Positions 1 to 9,030 of a DNA stretch of 64,000 bases are shown here, in pieces. A program made the position numbers and the translations under genes. Every line of letters begins with the position of its first letter. The stretch's first letter is position 1. A model generated the notes under the pieces. The model was not told the DNA's origin. It did not search any database and was given only the letters and a program-made list of their open reading frames with translations. The stretch is from Pseudomonas oryzihabitans (GTDB taxonomy: Bacteria > Pseudomonadota > Gammaproteobacteria > Pseudomonadales > Pseudomonadaceae): the NCBI RefSeq assembly GCF_014522265.1, contig NZ_CP017024.1:1888001-1952000 (forward strand), read 5' to 3'.

Positions 1-216
1 CCGCGCCAGGCTGCGACTGGAGGCGCCGGCCCGGTGCAGCTGGGCGATCAGGGCGCGCAGGCGGCGACTGTCCAGGCCGCCCCAGTCGCTCAGGCCTTCG
101 GCTTCGACGAAGGTCAGCAGCTTGCGCAGGTCGCGCCGGTAGCCGTCGAGCGTGTGGGGCGAAACCTGACGCTCCAGCCGCAGGTGGTCGAGATAGGCAT
201 CGAGCTGGACCTGCAT
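1..216 (-). CDS. xerC: Tyrosine recombinase XerC, N-terminal part (cut by window edge)
   Basis: Only the first 72 residues are in the window. They start [20 protein letters not shown] and continue with [10 protein letters not shown] and [20 protein letters not shown], which is the N-terminal core-binding helical domain of XerC, the recombinase that with XerD resolves chromosome dimers at dif. The catalytic Arg-His-Arg-Tyr part lies outside. The start is 15 bases after the DUF484 stop, and dapF-DUF484-xerC is a standard Pseudomonas arrangement, so it is probably the last or next-to-last gene of the lysA operon. Identity rests on the N-terminal sequence plus context. Confidence 0.9.
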   Translation of the reverse strand, partial: MQVQLDAYLDHLRLERQVSPHTLDGYRRDLRKLLTFVEAEGLSDWGGLDSRRLRALIAQLHRAGASSRSLAR

Positions 217-231
217 GCTCCGCTCCCGGGC

Positions 232-918
232 TCAGCGCACCGTACGCAAGGGGACGGGAAAGCGCGGCAGTACCCGCGCCAGGACTTCCGCCACGTGGCT
301 CAGGAACAGCGTGCCCAGGCTACTGCGATAGTGCTGGGGATCGGGGCTGCCGATCGCCAGGACGCCATGCAGACCCTGATGGGAGAGGGCGGCGACAGCC
401 GCGGAGCCGACCTCTTCCTTGGCCGAATCGCCGAACAAAAAGGCCAGTTCGTGGGCGCGCAGGACACCGCTGGTGGTCTTCTCGCCGCCCAGCAGGCCGC
501 CGATCACCTTTTGTGCTTCGGCGGGCGTGACGCTGCGGCCGACCGGCAGGGGATGCTCGTGGAACAGGATGAGGCCGACGTAGGGCACCTTGAATTCATG
601 GCGCAGGCTGTCCTCGACGGTGCCTATCACCTCTTCGAGGCTGTTGGCGTCGAGCAGGCCGATGATCAGCCGCCGGGTCTTGTCGAACAGCCGGTCGTTG
701 TCCCGCGCCACGTCCATCAGGTGGGTGAGGCGATGGCGCATCTCGCCATTGCGATCGCGCAGCAGACCCAGTTGCCGCTCGACCAGGGAGATGGCGGTGC
801 CCCGCTGGTGGGGGACGCGCATCTCCGCCAGCAGCTCTTCGCGATCGGCGAAGAAGTGCGGATGATCCAGCAGCCAGTCGGCGACCTGGTCCGCGGTCAG
901 TTCGGGGGTGTCGCTCAT
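232..918 (-). CDS. DUF484 family protein (GAF-like)
   Basis: Conserved 228-residue protein starting [20 protein letters not shown]. It has the family pattern: an acidic N-terminus, a helical linker ([20 protein letters not shown]) and a C-terminal GAF-like fold. The molecular function is not established; it is found between dapF and xerC across Pseudomonas. Its ATG overlaps the dapF TGA (ATGA), which indicates translational coupling. A longer open frame upstream is only the shadow of dapF; the coupled ATG is the natural start. Confidence 0.9.
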   Translation of the reverse strand: MSDTPELTADQVADWLLDHPHFFADREELLAEMRVPHQRGTAISLVERQLGLLRDRNGEMRHRLTHLMDVARDNDRLFDKTRRLIIGLLDANSLEEVIGTVEDSLRHEFKVPYVGLILFHEHPLPVGRSVTPAEAQKVIGGLLGGEKTTSGVLRAHELAFLFGDSAKEEVGSAAVAALSHQGLHGVLAIGSPDPQHYRSSLGTLFLSHVAEVLARVLPRFPVPLRTVR

Positions 919-1744
919 ACTCTTACCTGGCCTTCGTAGACACGGGTGGCCGGACCGGTCATGAGCACCGATTGACCGACGCCGTCCCACTCGATGTTGA
1001 GCAGACCGCCCGGCAATTCGATGCTGACCGGCGATTTCAGCCAGCCCTGGCGGATCCCGGCCACGGCGGCGGCGCAGGCGCCGGTGCCGCAGGCACGGGT
1101 TTCGCCGACGCCCCGTTCCCAGACCCGCAGGCGGGCGCGCTGGGCGTCGATGATCTGCAGGAAGCCGATGTTGGCCTTTTGCGGAAAGCGCGGATGGCAC
1201 TCCAGCTTGGGACCGAGGGTGAGCACCGGTGCCTGGTCGACGTCGGCGACCCGCAGCACGCCATGGGGATTGCCCATGGAGACCACCGCCAGCTCGACCG
1301 TCTCGCCCTCGACCTGGATGGCATGACTCAGCGTCTCCGCCTCGGCGATGAAGGGAATCTCGGCTGCCTGCAGGCGCGGTGCCCCATGTCGACGCGCACC
1401 ATGCCATCGCCCTTGAGGTGCAACTCGATGATGCCGTTCTTGGTTTCGACGCGGATCTGCTTCTTGACCGTCAGGCGCTTGTCGAAGACGAAGCGGGCGA
1501 AGCAGCGGGCACCGTTGCCACACTGTTCGACCTCGGAGCCATCGGCGTTGAAGATGCGATAGCGAAAGTCCACGTCCGGGGTGCTGGGGGTCTCGACGAT
1601 CAGCAGCTGGTCGAAGCCGACACCGGTCTTGCGGTCACCCCACAGACGAACGTGCTTGGGCTGGATGTGCGCGTGCTGGCTGATCAGGTCGAGGACCATG
1701 AAGTCGTTGCCCAGACCGTGCATCTTGGTGAAGCGCAGTTGCAT
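915..1744 (-). pseudogene. dapF: Diaminopimelate epimerase, frameshifted
   Basis: DapF converts LL- to meso-diaminopimelate for lysine and peptidoglycan. Here the sequence is split into two frames. The N-terminal part starts [20 protein letters not shown] at 1744 and holds the first catalytic cysteine (EQCGNGARC). It reads correctly to RVDMG and then goes out of frame. The C-terminal part continues in another frame as [11 protein letters not shown] and holds the second catalytic cysteine ([10 protein letters not shown]). The shift sits in a run of four C (1382-1385; GGGG on the coding strand), where five are needed to give DMGAPRL. Otherwise every family motif is intact. Since the gene is normally essential, a missing base in the assembly is more likely than true loss. 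The stop overlaps the DUF484 start. Confidence 0.9.
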
Positions 1745-1754
1745 GGAACTCCCC

Positions 1755-3002
1755 TCAGGCCGGCAGCCGGCTCTCGCCTGCGAAGAGTTCTTCCAGCGTC
1801 TCGCGCCGACGGACCAGGTGCGCCTGGTCGCCATCCACCATCACCTCGGCCGCACGGCCACGGGTGTTGTAGTTGGAACTCATGGTGAAGCCATAGGCCC
1901 CGGCGGAGCGGATGGCCAGCAGATCGCCTTCGGCCAGGACCAGCTCGCGGTCCTTGGCGAGGAAGTCGCCGGTCTCGCAGATGGGACCGACCAGGTCGTA
2001 GCGGCGGGCGTCGCCCTCGCGCGCGGTCACCGGCTCCACCGCCATCCAGGCCTGGTACAGCGCCGGGCGGATGAGGTCGTTCATCGCCGCGTCGACGATG
2101 GCGAAATCCTTGTGGGCGGTGTGCTTGAGGTATTCCACGCGGGTCAGCAGGATGCCGGCGTTGGCGACGATGAAGCGGCCGGGTTCGAACACCAGGGTCA
2201 GGTTGCGCCCGACGATGCGTTCGCGGATGGCCTGGATGTAGTCGCCGGCCAGCGGCGGCTGCTCGTCGCGATAGCGCACGCCCAGGCCGCCGCCGAGGTC
2301 CAGGTGGCGCAGGACGATACCGCGCTCGGCGAGGCGATCGATCAGCGCCAGCAGGCGGTCGAGGGCATCGAGGAAGGGCGGCAGGGTGGTGAGCTGGGAG
2401 CCGATGTGGCAATCCACCCCGAGAATCTGCAGATTCGGCAGCTCGGCGGCGCGGGCGTAGACCGCCTCGGCGTCGGCGATGTCGATGCCGAACTTGTTTT
2501 CCTTGAGACCGGTGGAGATGTAGGGGTGGGTACCGGCGTCGACATCGGGATTGACCCGCAACGAGATCGGCGCGACCACACCCAGCTCCGCGGCCACCTG
2601 TTGCAGCCGTTCCAGCTCGTCGGTGGATTCGACGTTGAAGCAGTGCACGCCCACTTCCAGGGCGCGGCGCATGTCGTCACGGGTCTTGCCGACCCCGGAG
2701 AACACCACCCGGCGCGGATCGCCACCGGCGGCCAGGACGCGTTCCAGTTCGCCACGGGAAACGATGTCGAAGCCGGCGCCGAGGCGGGCCAGGACATTGA
2801 GCACGCCGAGGTTGGAGTTGGCCTTGACCGCAAAGCAGACCAGGTGCGGCAGACCGGCCAGCGCATCGGTATAGGCACGGTACTGCCCCTCGATGTGCGC
2901 TCGCGAATAGACGTAGGCGGGGGTGCCGAATTCCTGCGCCACAGCGCTCAGGGCTACCCCTTCCGCATGCAGTTCACCTGCACGGACAGCGAAGACTTCC
3001 AT
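1755..3002 (-). CDS. lysA: Diaminopimelate decarboxylase
   Basis: LysA makes L-lysine from meso-diaminopimelate with pyridoxal phosphate. The 415-residue protein has a fold-III decarboxylase layout. The PLP lysine is K60 in [10 protein letters not shown], followed by HIGSQ, the phosphate-binding glycine loop [10 protein letters not shown] and EPGRFIV. C342 of CETGD and the tyrosine in SAGAYG belong to the active site at the dimer interface. It lies 10 bases before dapF and 9 bases after the lipoprotein gene lptM, so the genes probably share one transcript. Confidence 0.98.
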   Translation of the reverse strand: MEVFAVRAGELHAEGVALSAVAQEFGTPAYVYSRAHIEGQYRAYTDALAGLPHLVCFAVKANSNLGVLNVLARLGAGFDIVSRGELERVLAAGGDPRRVVFSGVGKTRDDMRRALEVGVHCFNVESTDELERLQQVAAELGVVAPISLRVNPDVDAGTHPYISTGLKENKFGIDIADAEAVYARAAELPNLQILGVDCHIGSQLTTLPPFLDALDRLLALIDRLAERGIVLRHLDLGGGLGVRYRDEQPPLAGDYIQAIRERIVGRNLTLVFEPGRFIVANAGILLTRVEYLKHTAHKDFAIVDAAMNDLIRPALYQAWMAVEPVTAREGDARRYDLVGPICETGDFLAKDRELVLAEGDLLAIRSAGAYGFTMSSNYNTRGRAAEVMVDGDQAHLVRRRETLEELFAGESRLPA

Positions 3003-3011
3003 GGTGGCTCC

Positions 3012-3137
3012 CTAGAACACGTCGTGGCGGTGTTCTTTGGCGGCTTTCTGGTCGTCGGGCAGGTACAGCGGGCCTTTCTGACCGCAGCCGGCCAGCAGGC
3101 AGGCGCAGGCGATGAAGAGGAGAGACAGGCGCTTCAT
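3012..3137 (-). CDS. lptM: Small lipoprotein LptM (LppL)
   Basis: A 41-residue gene with a lipoprotein signal peptide: [20 protein letters not shown], lipobox LAGC with the lipidated cysteine at 18. It continues with the family-typical KGPLYLPDD. LptM (YifL) stabilises the LptD/LptE lipopolysaccharide translocon by assisting its disulfide bonds. It sits directly upstream of lysA, as in other Pseudomonas. Length and motif fit the family exactly. Confidence 0.93.
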   Translation of the reverse strand: MKRLSLLFIACACLLAGCGQKGPLYLPDDQKAAKEHRHDVF

Positions 3138-3173
3138 GACGCTAAACCTATGCGAAAAGATGATATTGCACCG

Positions 3174-3179
3174 AGTATA
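3174..3179 (-). promoter_or_regulatory. Candidate -10 box for lptM-lysA operon
   Basis: TATACT on the minus strand, 37 bases before the lptM start codon, in the AT-richer part of the lptM/cyaY divergent gap. No convincing -35 box is visible at 17 bases, so this is weak. Confidence 0.3.
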
Positions 3180-3307
3180 ACGGGGTTGAGCGACTCTTTG
3201 ACACGCCCGGATGGCTGAAGCGCAGCTGCCGGCAACAGCTGCGACTGGACGCCATCTGGGCGGCCCGCTACCGTGCGGCGATTGTTTCCCTTCTTTCGAG
3301 GATCGTC

Positions 3308-3637
3308 ATGAGCCGGCTCAGCGAAGCGCAATTCCATCACCTCGTCGACCAGACCCAGCGCCAGGTCGAAGACGCCTATGACGACAGCGGGCTGGACCTC
3401 GATCTGGAAAATGCCGGTGGCGTGCTGACGATCAAGTTCGACAACGGCAGCCAGGTCATCCTCAGCCGCCAGCCCCCGCTGGTGCAGCTCTGGGTGGCGG
3501 CGCGGTCGGGTGGCTATCACTTCGACTGGGATGGCCAGAGCTGGATCTGCGACACCTCGTCCGAGACCCTCGGTGCGCTGCTGGTGCGGGTGACCCTTGA
3601 GCAGACCGGCGAGAGCGTCGCCCTGCCCGGGGTGTAA
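3308..3637 (+). CDS. cyaY: Frataxin-like iron donor CyaY
   Basis: A 109-residue bacterial frataxin, starting MSRLSEAQFHHLVDQTQRQV. It has the acidic first helix with VEDAYDDSGLDLDLENAGGV (iron-binding carboxylates), the beta-sheet strand LTIKFDNGSQVILSRQ, and the conserved PPLVQLWVAARSGGYHFD. CyaY binds iron and modulates IscS-dependent Fe-S cluster assembly in the cytosol. It is divergent from the lptM-lysA operon and followed by a strong terminator, so it is probably monocistronic. Confidence 0.96.
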   Translation: MSRLSEAQFHHLVDQTQRQVEDAYDDSGLDLDLENAGGVLTIKFDNGSQVILSRQPPLVQLWVAARSGGYHFDWDGQSWICDTSSETLGALLVRVTLEQTGESVALPGV

Positions 3638-3694
3638 CGACCTGCGGTCGGTGCGGCTTGACCGCTGCCAAGACCCCTGTGCTAGCGTGACCTG

Positions 3695-3724
3695 ACGGCG
3701 CCTTTCGAGCGCCGTTTTCTTTTG
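3695..3724 (+). terminator. Rho-independent terminator after cyaY
   Basis: A perfect 7-bp stem ACGGCGC/GCGCCGT with a 7-base loop, followed by TTTCTTTT. It lies about 60 bases after the cyaY stop. Confidence 0.8.
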
Positions 3725-3830
3725 CCGCCTCCAAGCGGCTTCCCGCTGGGCGCCCGCCGCCCGTCATCTCCGGTGGTCCGGCCGCCTCGCGCGGTGGGGA
3801 TCGCACCGTCTTGTCCTCCAGGAGTCCGCC

Positions 3831-4214
3831 ATGCGCCATGCATCGCCCATTACCGTTTCCGCCGTCGATCTGCCCCGTCTCGAAAGGCTGCTCGACGCCC
3901 TGCCCGAATTCGGGCCCGTGGCCGAGGCCCTGGACGAGGAACTGGCCCAGGCGCGGGTAGTGGCGCCCGAGGAGATCGGTGCGGTGGTCACCATGAATTC
4001 GCGGGTGCGTTGCCGCGAGACCGATACCGGCAAGGAGTACCAGGTGGTGCTGGTCTATCCGGAGGACGCTGGTGGCGAGGGGCGGGTCTCGGTGCTGGCG
4101 CCGGCCGGCAGCGCGCTGCTCGGCGCGACGCCCGGCGAGCACCTCAGCTGGCCGGTACCCGGCGGCAAGGAGCAGCAGGTGGAACTGCTGGCGCTGGAGC
4201 CGGCCGAGGCCTAG
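3831..4214 (+). CDS. rnk: Nucleoside diphosphate kinase regulator Rnk
   Basis: A 127-residue GreA/GreB-family protein. It has a short N-terminal helical region (DLPRLERLLDALPEF) instead of the long Gre coiled coil, and a C-terminal FKBP-like domain (YQVVLVYPEDAG, GSALLGATPGEHLSWPVPGG). Rnk binds RNA polymerase and affects nucleoside diphosphate kinase and alginate-related nucleotide pools in Pseudomonas. An AGGAG lies 6 bases before the ATG. The neighbourhood (cyaY, lysA) is the usual one. Confidence 0.92.
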   Translation: MRHASPITVSAVDLPRLERLLDALPEFGPVAEALDEELAQARVVAPEEIGAVVTMNSRVRCRETDTGKEYQVVLVYPEDAGGEGRVSVLAPAGSALLGATPGEHLSWPVPGGKEQQVELLALEPAEA

Positions 4215-4489
4215 TCGTCCGCGACCTCGGGCAGTTCCGGTAGAGCCCGTAGCAGGCGCTCGTAGTGGGCGCCGTCGAAGGGGCGATCGGCGTCGAGCAT
4301 GGCGGCGATTTCGTAGGACAGCGCCTGGGCCATCAGCAGCACGGCCTCTTCGCGCTCGTAGCCGACCAGGGTCAGCTTGTTGAGCACGGCCTGGACATAA
4401 TCCGGCTGGCCAGCGGCGAGCTGGTTCTCCACCGCTTCGATCAGATGGGAGGACACGAAGGATTCTTCGTCATCGGCGTGGTCAATCAT
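4211..4489 (-). CDS. Conserved hypothetical protein
   Basis: A 92-residue acidic protein from MIDHADDEESFVSSHLIEAV. It is all-helical in appearance with no signal or membrane segment. I recognise it only as a conserved small protein of Pseudomonas near corA and cannot give a function. An upstream in-frame ATG at 4552 would overlap the corA start region; the 4489 start is better because family-like sequence begins there. Its stop overlaps the end of rnk by 4 bases (convergent). Confidence 0.7.
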   Translation of the reverse strand: MIDHADDEESFVSSHLIEAVENQLAAGQPDYVQAVLNKLTLVGYEREEAVLLMAQALSYEIAAMLDADRPFDGAHYERLLRALPELPEVADD

Positions 4490-4544
4490 GTCTGGATACC
4501 TTTTGTTACAGTGCGACCCCTGATTCTGGCCTGGAGTCTTCTCG

Positions 4545-5528
4545 ATGATCACCTGCTATCGCCTGTCCGCCGACGAGCTGGTCGCGCAGCCCTTGTCGCC
4601 GGGAGACCCGCTGCCCGCGGATCTGCTCTGGGTCGATCTGCTCGATCCCAGTGAGGCGGAAGAGCGCTATCTGGAGCAGGCACTGGCGATGGACATCCCC
4701 ACCCGGGAAGAAATCGCCGAGATCGAGGAATCCTCGCGACTCTATCAGACCGACCAGGCCCTGCACCTGACCACCACCGTGGTCAGCGGCTTCAGCGAGC
4801 ATCAGCCGCAGGCCTCGGTGGTCAATTTCGTGCTGACGCCCGAGTGGCTGGTGACGGTGCGCTACGCCGAACTGGCCGCCTTCAAGACCTTTCTCGGCAA
4901 GGCCCAGCAGCAGGCGAGCCAGCACTGCCGCAGCGATGTCATCTTCGCCTCGCTGCTGGACAGCCTGGTGGACCGCGTGGCCGACATCCTCGAATCGGTA
5001 CAGGCGCATCTCAATCGCCTGGCCAAGGCGGTGTTTCGCGAACCCCTGGACCCCCATCAGGCCAAGCAGCCGAAGACCGACCTGCAATCCATCGTCAAGC
5101 AGCTCGGTCGCAGCAACCAGCTGCTGGCGCAGCTCAGCGAGAGTCTGCTGGGCATCAATCGCATCGTTTCCTACCTGCGGCGCGCGGGTGCCACCTGGAT
5201 CTCCGGCACGGCCAAGACCTGGTTCAAGACGCTGGAACGCGACGTCCGCTCGCTGAGCGATTACCAGGCCAAGATGAACGGCGAGATCGGCTTTCTGCTC
5301 GACGCCACCCTGGGCCTGATCAGCGTGGAGCAGAACAACATCGTCAAGGTGTTCACCATCGCCTCGGTGCTGTTCCTGCCACCGACCCTGGTGGGCACCA
5401 TCTACGGCATGAACTTCAAGGTCATGCCGGAGCTGGACTGGCATTTCGGCTATCCGCTGGCGCTGGGCGCCATGGTGGTCTCGGCGCTGATTCCCTATGC
5501 CTGGTTCAAGTTTCGCCGCTGGCTGTAG
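4545..5528 (+). CDS. corA: CorA-family magnesium/divalent cation transporter
   Basis: A 327-residue CorA protein: soluble N-terminal domain, long stalk helix, then two C-terminal membrane helices (about 266-288 and 299-320). The signature GMN is at 288-290 in YGMNF, and the basic tail KFRRWL follows. The pentameric channel imports Mg2+ (also Co2+, Ni2+). It stands alone, with a 36-base gap to the next gene on the same strand. Confidence 0.94.
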   Translation: MITCYRLSADELVAQPLSPGDPLPADLLWVDLLDPSEAEERYLEQALAMDIPTREEIAEIEESSRLYQTDQALHLTTTVVSGFSEHQPQASVVNFVLTPEWLVTVRYAELAAFKTFLGKAQQQASQHCRSDVIFASLLDSLVDRVADILESVQAHLNRLAKAVFREPLDPHQAKQPKTDLQSIVKQLGRSNQLLAQLSESLLGINRIVSYLRRAGATWISGTAKTWFKTLERDVRSLSDYQAKMNGEIGFLLDATLGLISVEQNNIVKVFTIASVLFLPPTLVGTIYGMNFKVMPELDWHFGYPLALGAMVVSALIPYAWFKFRRWL

Positions 5529-5564
5529 CCGGCGGCATCCATCGCACCTCGAGGAGGCAAAGCT

Positions 5565-6440
5565 ATGCGTATCGGATTCATCGGTCTGGGTGGCATGGGC
5601 CAGGGCATGGCCGCCAATCTGCTCAAGGCGGGCCATGAGATGGTGGTCTGGAATCGCTCTCCGGAGCCGGTCCAGGCTCTGGTCGGGCAGGGTGCCCGCG
5701 CGGCAGCGACGCCGGCGGAGGCCTTCGACGTGGAGGTGGTCTTCAGCATCCTGGCCAACGACGCCGCCACTCGCGAGGTGATCCTCAACAGCGGCGCCCT
5801 GCAGCAGGCACGGGCCGGACTGGTCCACGTCAGCATGGCCACCCTGTCGGTGGCCCTGGTCGACGAACTGGTCGCGCGCCATGCCGAGGCGGGCGTGGGT
5901 TATGTGGCGGCGCCGGTGTTCGGGCGCACCGACGTGGCCGCCAGTGGCCAACTCAACATCGTGGTGGCGGGCGAGCCCGAAGCGATCCAGCGCGTCCAAC
6001 CACTGCTCGACGTCCTGGGGCGCAAGACCTGGCCGGTGGGCACGGAGCCGCGGCAGGCCAATGTGGTCAAGATCGCCGGCAACTTTATGATCGCCAGCGC
6101 CATCGAGACCATGGGCGAAAGTACCGCCCTGGCGCGCAGCTATGGCGTAGAGCCCGCGGCGCTGCTGGATATCCTCACCAGCACCCTGTTCGCCGCGCCG
6201 GTGTACCAGAACTACGGCCGCCTGCTGACCGAGCGAAAGTTCTCGCCGGCGGCCTTCAAGCTCAGCCTGGGACTCAAGGACGTCGGCCTGGCCCTGGCGG
6301 CCGGTCAGGAAAAGGCGGTACCGCTACCCTTCGCCAGTGTCCTGAGAGACAACTTGCTGGAGGCCGTTGCCCAAGGCGAGGGCGATCTGGACTGGATCGC
6401 GCTGGGACAGAGGTCGCACAAGAAGGCCGGGCTCGACTGA
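5565..6440 (+). CDS. NAD(P)-dependent beta-hydroxyacid dehydrogenase family protein
   Basis: A 291-residue enzyme of the 3-hydroxyisobutyrate / 6-phosphogluconate dehydrogenase family. The Rossmann motif GLGGMGQGMAANL begins at residue 7. The substrate-binding segment VSMATLS is near 89, where 3-HIBADH has a serine-containing loop. The catalytic lysine is K169 in VVKIAGNFM. The C-terminal helical domain carries FKLSLGLKDVGLAL. The exact hydroxyacid (3-hydroxyisobutyrate, glyoxylate/succinic semialdehyde, or other) cannot be told from sequence alone. The SD AGGAGG lies 7 bases before the ATG. Confidence 0.88.
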   Translation: MRIGFIGLGGMGQGMAANLLKAGHEMVVWNRSPEPVQALVGQGARAAATPAEAFDVEVVFSILANDAATREVILNSGALQQARAGLVHVSMATLSVALVDELVARHAEAGVGYVAAPVFGRTDVAASGQLNIVVAGEPEAIQRVQPLLDVLGRKTWPVGTEPRQANVVKIAGNFMIASAIETMGESTALARSYGVEPAALLDILTSTLFAAPVYQNYGRLLTERKFSPAAFKLSLGLKDVGLALAAGQEKAVPLPFASVLRDNLLEAVAQGEGDLDWIALGQRSHKKAGLD

Positions 6441-6448
6441 GCGCCTGC

Positions 6449-7213
6449 CTACTTGCAGGCGGTGCCCAGCGCCGCCAGCGACAGCGGGTAGAACTGCAGG
6501 TTGTAGCCCGAGGTCTTGGCCTGGCTGCAGCGCTTGGTGCTGTAGAGGCCATAGTCGATGATCATCACCGGTTTCTTCTGGGTGCGGAAGTAGCTGTAGG
6601 CGTTGCACTCGGCGTAGTCGTAGCAGCTCTCGTTGAGGGCGAAGTCGAACTTGCCGTAGAGGTTCGGCACCAGGTCCACGGCGTTCTTCAGACCCACCAG
6701 CAGACTGCGCCTGTGCGCCTCGTCAGCCAGCCAGTTGAGGAAGTCCAGCTGCTGGGCCTTGGTCAGCTTGAGACCGTTGGGATTGCTGAAGCCGTCGACG
6801 TTGTCCGGATCCACGCCCTGGCAACCCTTCTGCACCGCCAGGTCCAGCCGCTTGGCCAGCAAGGCGCGGACGTCGGCACGGCGGATATCCAGCCAGCGTT
6901 CGCCCGGCCAGGCGTCCAGCGCCTTGCCCAGGGCGGCCTTGGGATAGAGCGCGGCGTCGGGCCGCCAGTCCTCCCAGGTACCGGCGCTGAAATAGCAGAT
7001 CACCGTCTTCCCATTGCCCTTCAGGTTGGCGATCACCGTCTTGCTGGTGTCATAGAGATCGATGTCGTAGAGGGTGCGATTGGGCTTTTGCAGCACGCCG
7101 TTCAGCTGGACATGCCAGGTGAGCGTCTGTGGCAGCGGTGGTGGCAGGGCGGCCTGGCTGGAAGCCGCGGCGAACATTCCGCAAAGCAGGATGGAACAGG
7201 CTGAAAGGCGCAT
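6449..7213 (-). CDS. Secreted GH114-type glycosidase-like protein (endo alpha-1,4-polygalactosaminidase family)
   Basis: A 254-residue protein with a signal peptide (about residues 1-22, cleavage after SSQA). A TIM-barrel sequence of the GH114/TM1410 type follows: WHVQLNG, YDIDLYDTS, VICYFSAGTWEDWRPD, KGCQGVDPDNVDGFSN, VGLKNAVDLVP and FALNESCYDYAECN. Acidic residues in DPDNVDGF and ALNESC are the likely active-site carboxylates. Such proteins hydrolyse galactosamine-rich polysaccharides; the substrate here is unknown. It is convergent with the dehydrogenase and not in an evident exopolysaccharide operon. Confidence 0.85.
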   Translation of the reverse strand: MRLSACSILLCGMFAAASSQAALPPPLPQTLTWHVQLNGVLQKPNRTLYDIDLYDTSKTVIANLKGNGKTVICYFSAGTWEDWRPDAALYPKAALGKALDAWPGERWLDIRRADVRALLAKRLDLAVQKGCQGVDPDNVDGFSNPNGLKLTKAQQLDFLNWLADEAHRRSLLVGLKNAVDLVPNLYGKFDFALNESCYDYAECNAYSYFRTQKKPVMIIDYGLYSTKRCSQAKTSGYNLQFYPLSLAALGTACK

Positions 7214-7418
7214 GAGACTTGACTCGAACGGCTGGTCAAGTCTCCAGTATCGGCTGCCGGGTCGCAGTCCTGAGCGCCAGTCGTCGTACCTATCAACGGC
7301 TGGTCGGCCGTCGTCTGACCGGCTTTCCGGCCCCCTTGCGCAGAGAGCCCTGGCCTAGAGCCCTTGTCTTCGGCTCAGGCGCCTGCTCGACGGTGGAGTG
7401 AGCCCTTACACCCGTTCG

Positions 7419-7439
7419 CCCTGCCGATGAGCGGCAGGG
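7419..7439. repeat. Hairpin in argH/GH114 intergenic gap
   Basis: A perfect 8-bp inverted repeat CCCTGCCG/CGGCAGGG with a 5-base loop, downstream of argH. It lacks a T-run on either strand, so it is only a weak terminator candidate. Confidence 0.4.
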
Positions 7440-7507
7440 GCGGGGTCTTCGGCCGGCGGCTTGCACGCCCGCCCGCGGAGCTGCGAGCGAGCAGCGCAGT
7501 GGCCGGA

Positions 7508-8902
7508 TCAGCGCTGGGCCAGCAGCGCGCGACCGCGTTGCACGGCGGCGCGGACCTGGGCCGGGGCGGTACCGCCGATATGGTCGCGAGCATTGACCGA
7601 ACCTTCCAGGGTCAGAACGGCGAAGACGTCCTGCTCGATCTGGTCGCTGAAGCGCCGCAGTTCGTCCAGGCTCATCTCGGCCAGGTCCTTGCCGCTGTCC
7701 ACGCCGTACTTGACCGCGTGGCCGACGATCTCGTGGCAGTCACGGAAGGGCAGGCCCTTGCGCACCAGGTAGTCGGCGAGGTCGGTGGCGGTGGAGAAGC
7801 CACGGCGGGCCGCCTCGCGCATGATCTCGCGCCTGGGCTTGATGGCCGGGACCATGTCGGCGAAGGCCCGCAGGGAGTCGCGCAGGGTGTCGGCGGCGTC
7901 GAACAGCGGTTCCTTGTCTTCCTGGTTGTCCTTGTTGTAGGCCAGCGGCTGGCCCTTCATCAGGGTCAGCAGGCCGGTGAGGGCGCCGAACACCCGGCCG
8001 GTCTTGCCGCGCACCAGCTCGGGGACGTCCGGGTTCTTCTTCTGCGGCATGATCGAGGAGCCGGTGCAGAAGCGGTCGGGCAGGTCGATGAACTGGAACT
8101 GGGCGCTGGTCCAGAGCACCAGTTCTTCGGAGCAGCGCGACAGGTGCATCATCGCCAGGGAGGCCGCGGCGCAGAATTCGATGGCGAAGTCGCGATCCGA
8201 GACCCCGTCCAGGGAATTGCCGCCAATGGCCTCGAAGCCCAGCAGTTCGCAGGTGACCTGGCGCTGGATGGGGTAGGTGGTGCCGGCCAGCGCGGCGCTG
8301 CCCAGGGGCATGCGGTTGACACGCTTGCGGCAGTCGACCAGGCGCTCGTGGTCGCGGGAAAGCATCTCGAACCAGGCCAGCAGGTGGTGGCCGAAGGTCA
8401 CCGGTTGCGCGGTCTGCAGGTGGGTGAAGCCGGGCATGATGGTATCGGCTTCGGTCTCGGCCAGTTGCAGCAGGCCTTCCTGCAGACGGTTGAGCTCGAC
8501 GAGGATGGCGTCGATCTCGTCACGCAGCCACAGGCGGATGTCGGTGGCCACCTGGTCGTTGCGGCTGCGTCCGGTGTGCAGCTTCTTGCCGACCACGCCC
8601 AGGCGCTCGGTCAGGCGCGCCTCGATGTTCATGTGCACGTCTTCCAGGTCGACGCGCCACTCGAAGGTGCCGGCCTCGATCTCGCCGCGGATCTCGTCCA
8701 GCCCGGCGACGATGGCGTCGCGCTCGGCTTCGCTGAGCACCCCGGCCTGGGTCAGCATGCGGGCATGGGCCTGGCTGCCGAGGATATCGTGGCGATAGAG
8801 GCGCTTGTCGAAGTCCACCGAGGCGGTGAAGCGGGCGACGAAGGCGTCGACGGGTTCGCTGAAGCGTCCGCCCCAGGACTGGTTGGTTTTTTCGCTGCTC
8901 AT
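7508..8902 (-). CDS. argH: Argininosuccinate lyase
   Basis: A 464-residue ArgH of the fumarase/aspartase superfamily, which splits argininosuccinate to arginine and fumarate. It has the N-terminal [19 protein letters not shown], the substrate loop [13 protein letters not shown] and the signature [12 protein letters not shown] around residue 280, whose serine is the catalytic base. Length is that of the family. It is divergent from algZ, as in other Pseudomonas. Confidence 0.98.
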   Translation of the reverse strand: MSSEKTNQSWGGRFSEPVDAFVARFTASVDFDKRLYRHDILGSQAHARMLTQAGVLSEAERDAIVAGLDEIRGEIEAGTFEWRVDLEDVHMNIEARLTERLGVVGKKLHTGRSRNDQVATDIRLWLRDEIDAILVELNRLQEGLLQLAETEADTIMPGFTHLQTAQPVTFGHHLLAWFEMLSRDHERLVDCRKRVNRMPLGSAALAGTTYPIQRQVTCELLGFEAIGGNSLDGVSDRDFAIEFCAAASLAMMHLSRCSEELVLWTSAQFQFIDLPDRFCTGSSIMPQKKNPDVPELVRGKTGRVFGALTGLLTLMKGQPLAYNKDNQEDKEPLFDAADTLRDSLRAFADMVPAIKPRREIMREAARRGFSTATDLADYLVRKGLPFRDCHEIVGHAVKYGVDSGKDLAEMSLDELRRFSDQIEQDVFAVLTLEGSVNARDHIGGTAPAQVRAAVQRGRALLAQR

Positions 8903-9030
8903 GGATCGGCCTGCTGCTGGGCTTGTCGGTAAGGATGAGAAGGGGCCGATGATAGCAGTCCCGAGCGGGCGCCGGCCCGATTCAACGGAGCCGACTTGCC
9001 GACGAGTGGTATCTGACCCACACTGCCTCC

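Noticed and set aside
4489-4552. Longer N-terminus for the conserved hypothetical protein at 4211-4489
   Set aside because: The added 21 residues overlap the corA start and have no conserved look; the ATG at 4489 is adequate.
7364-8932. Long open frame antisense to argH (522 codons), and similar long antisense frames over lysA, ppk, ubiD, ppx, glpT and the ABC-F gene
   Set aside because: These are produced by high GC content and codon bias of the true genes; the translations are low-complexity (rich in Ala, Gly, Gln, His, Arg) and match no family.
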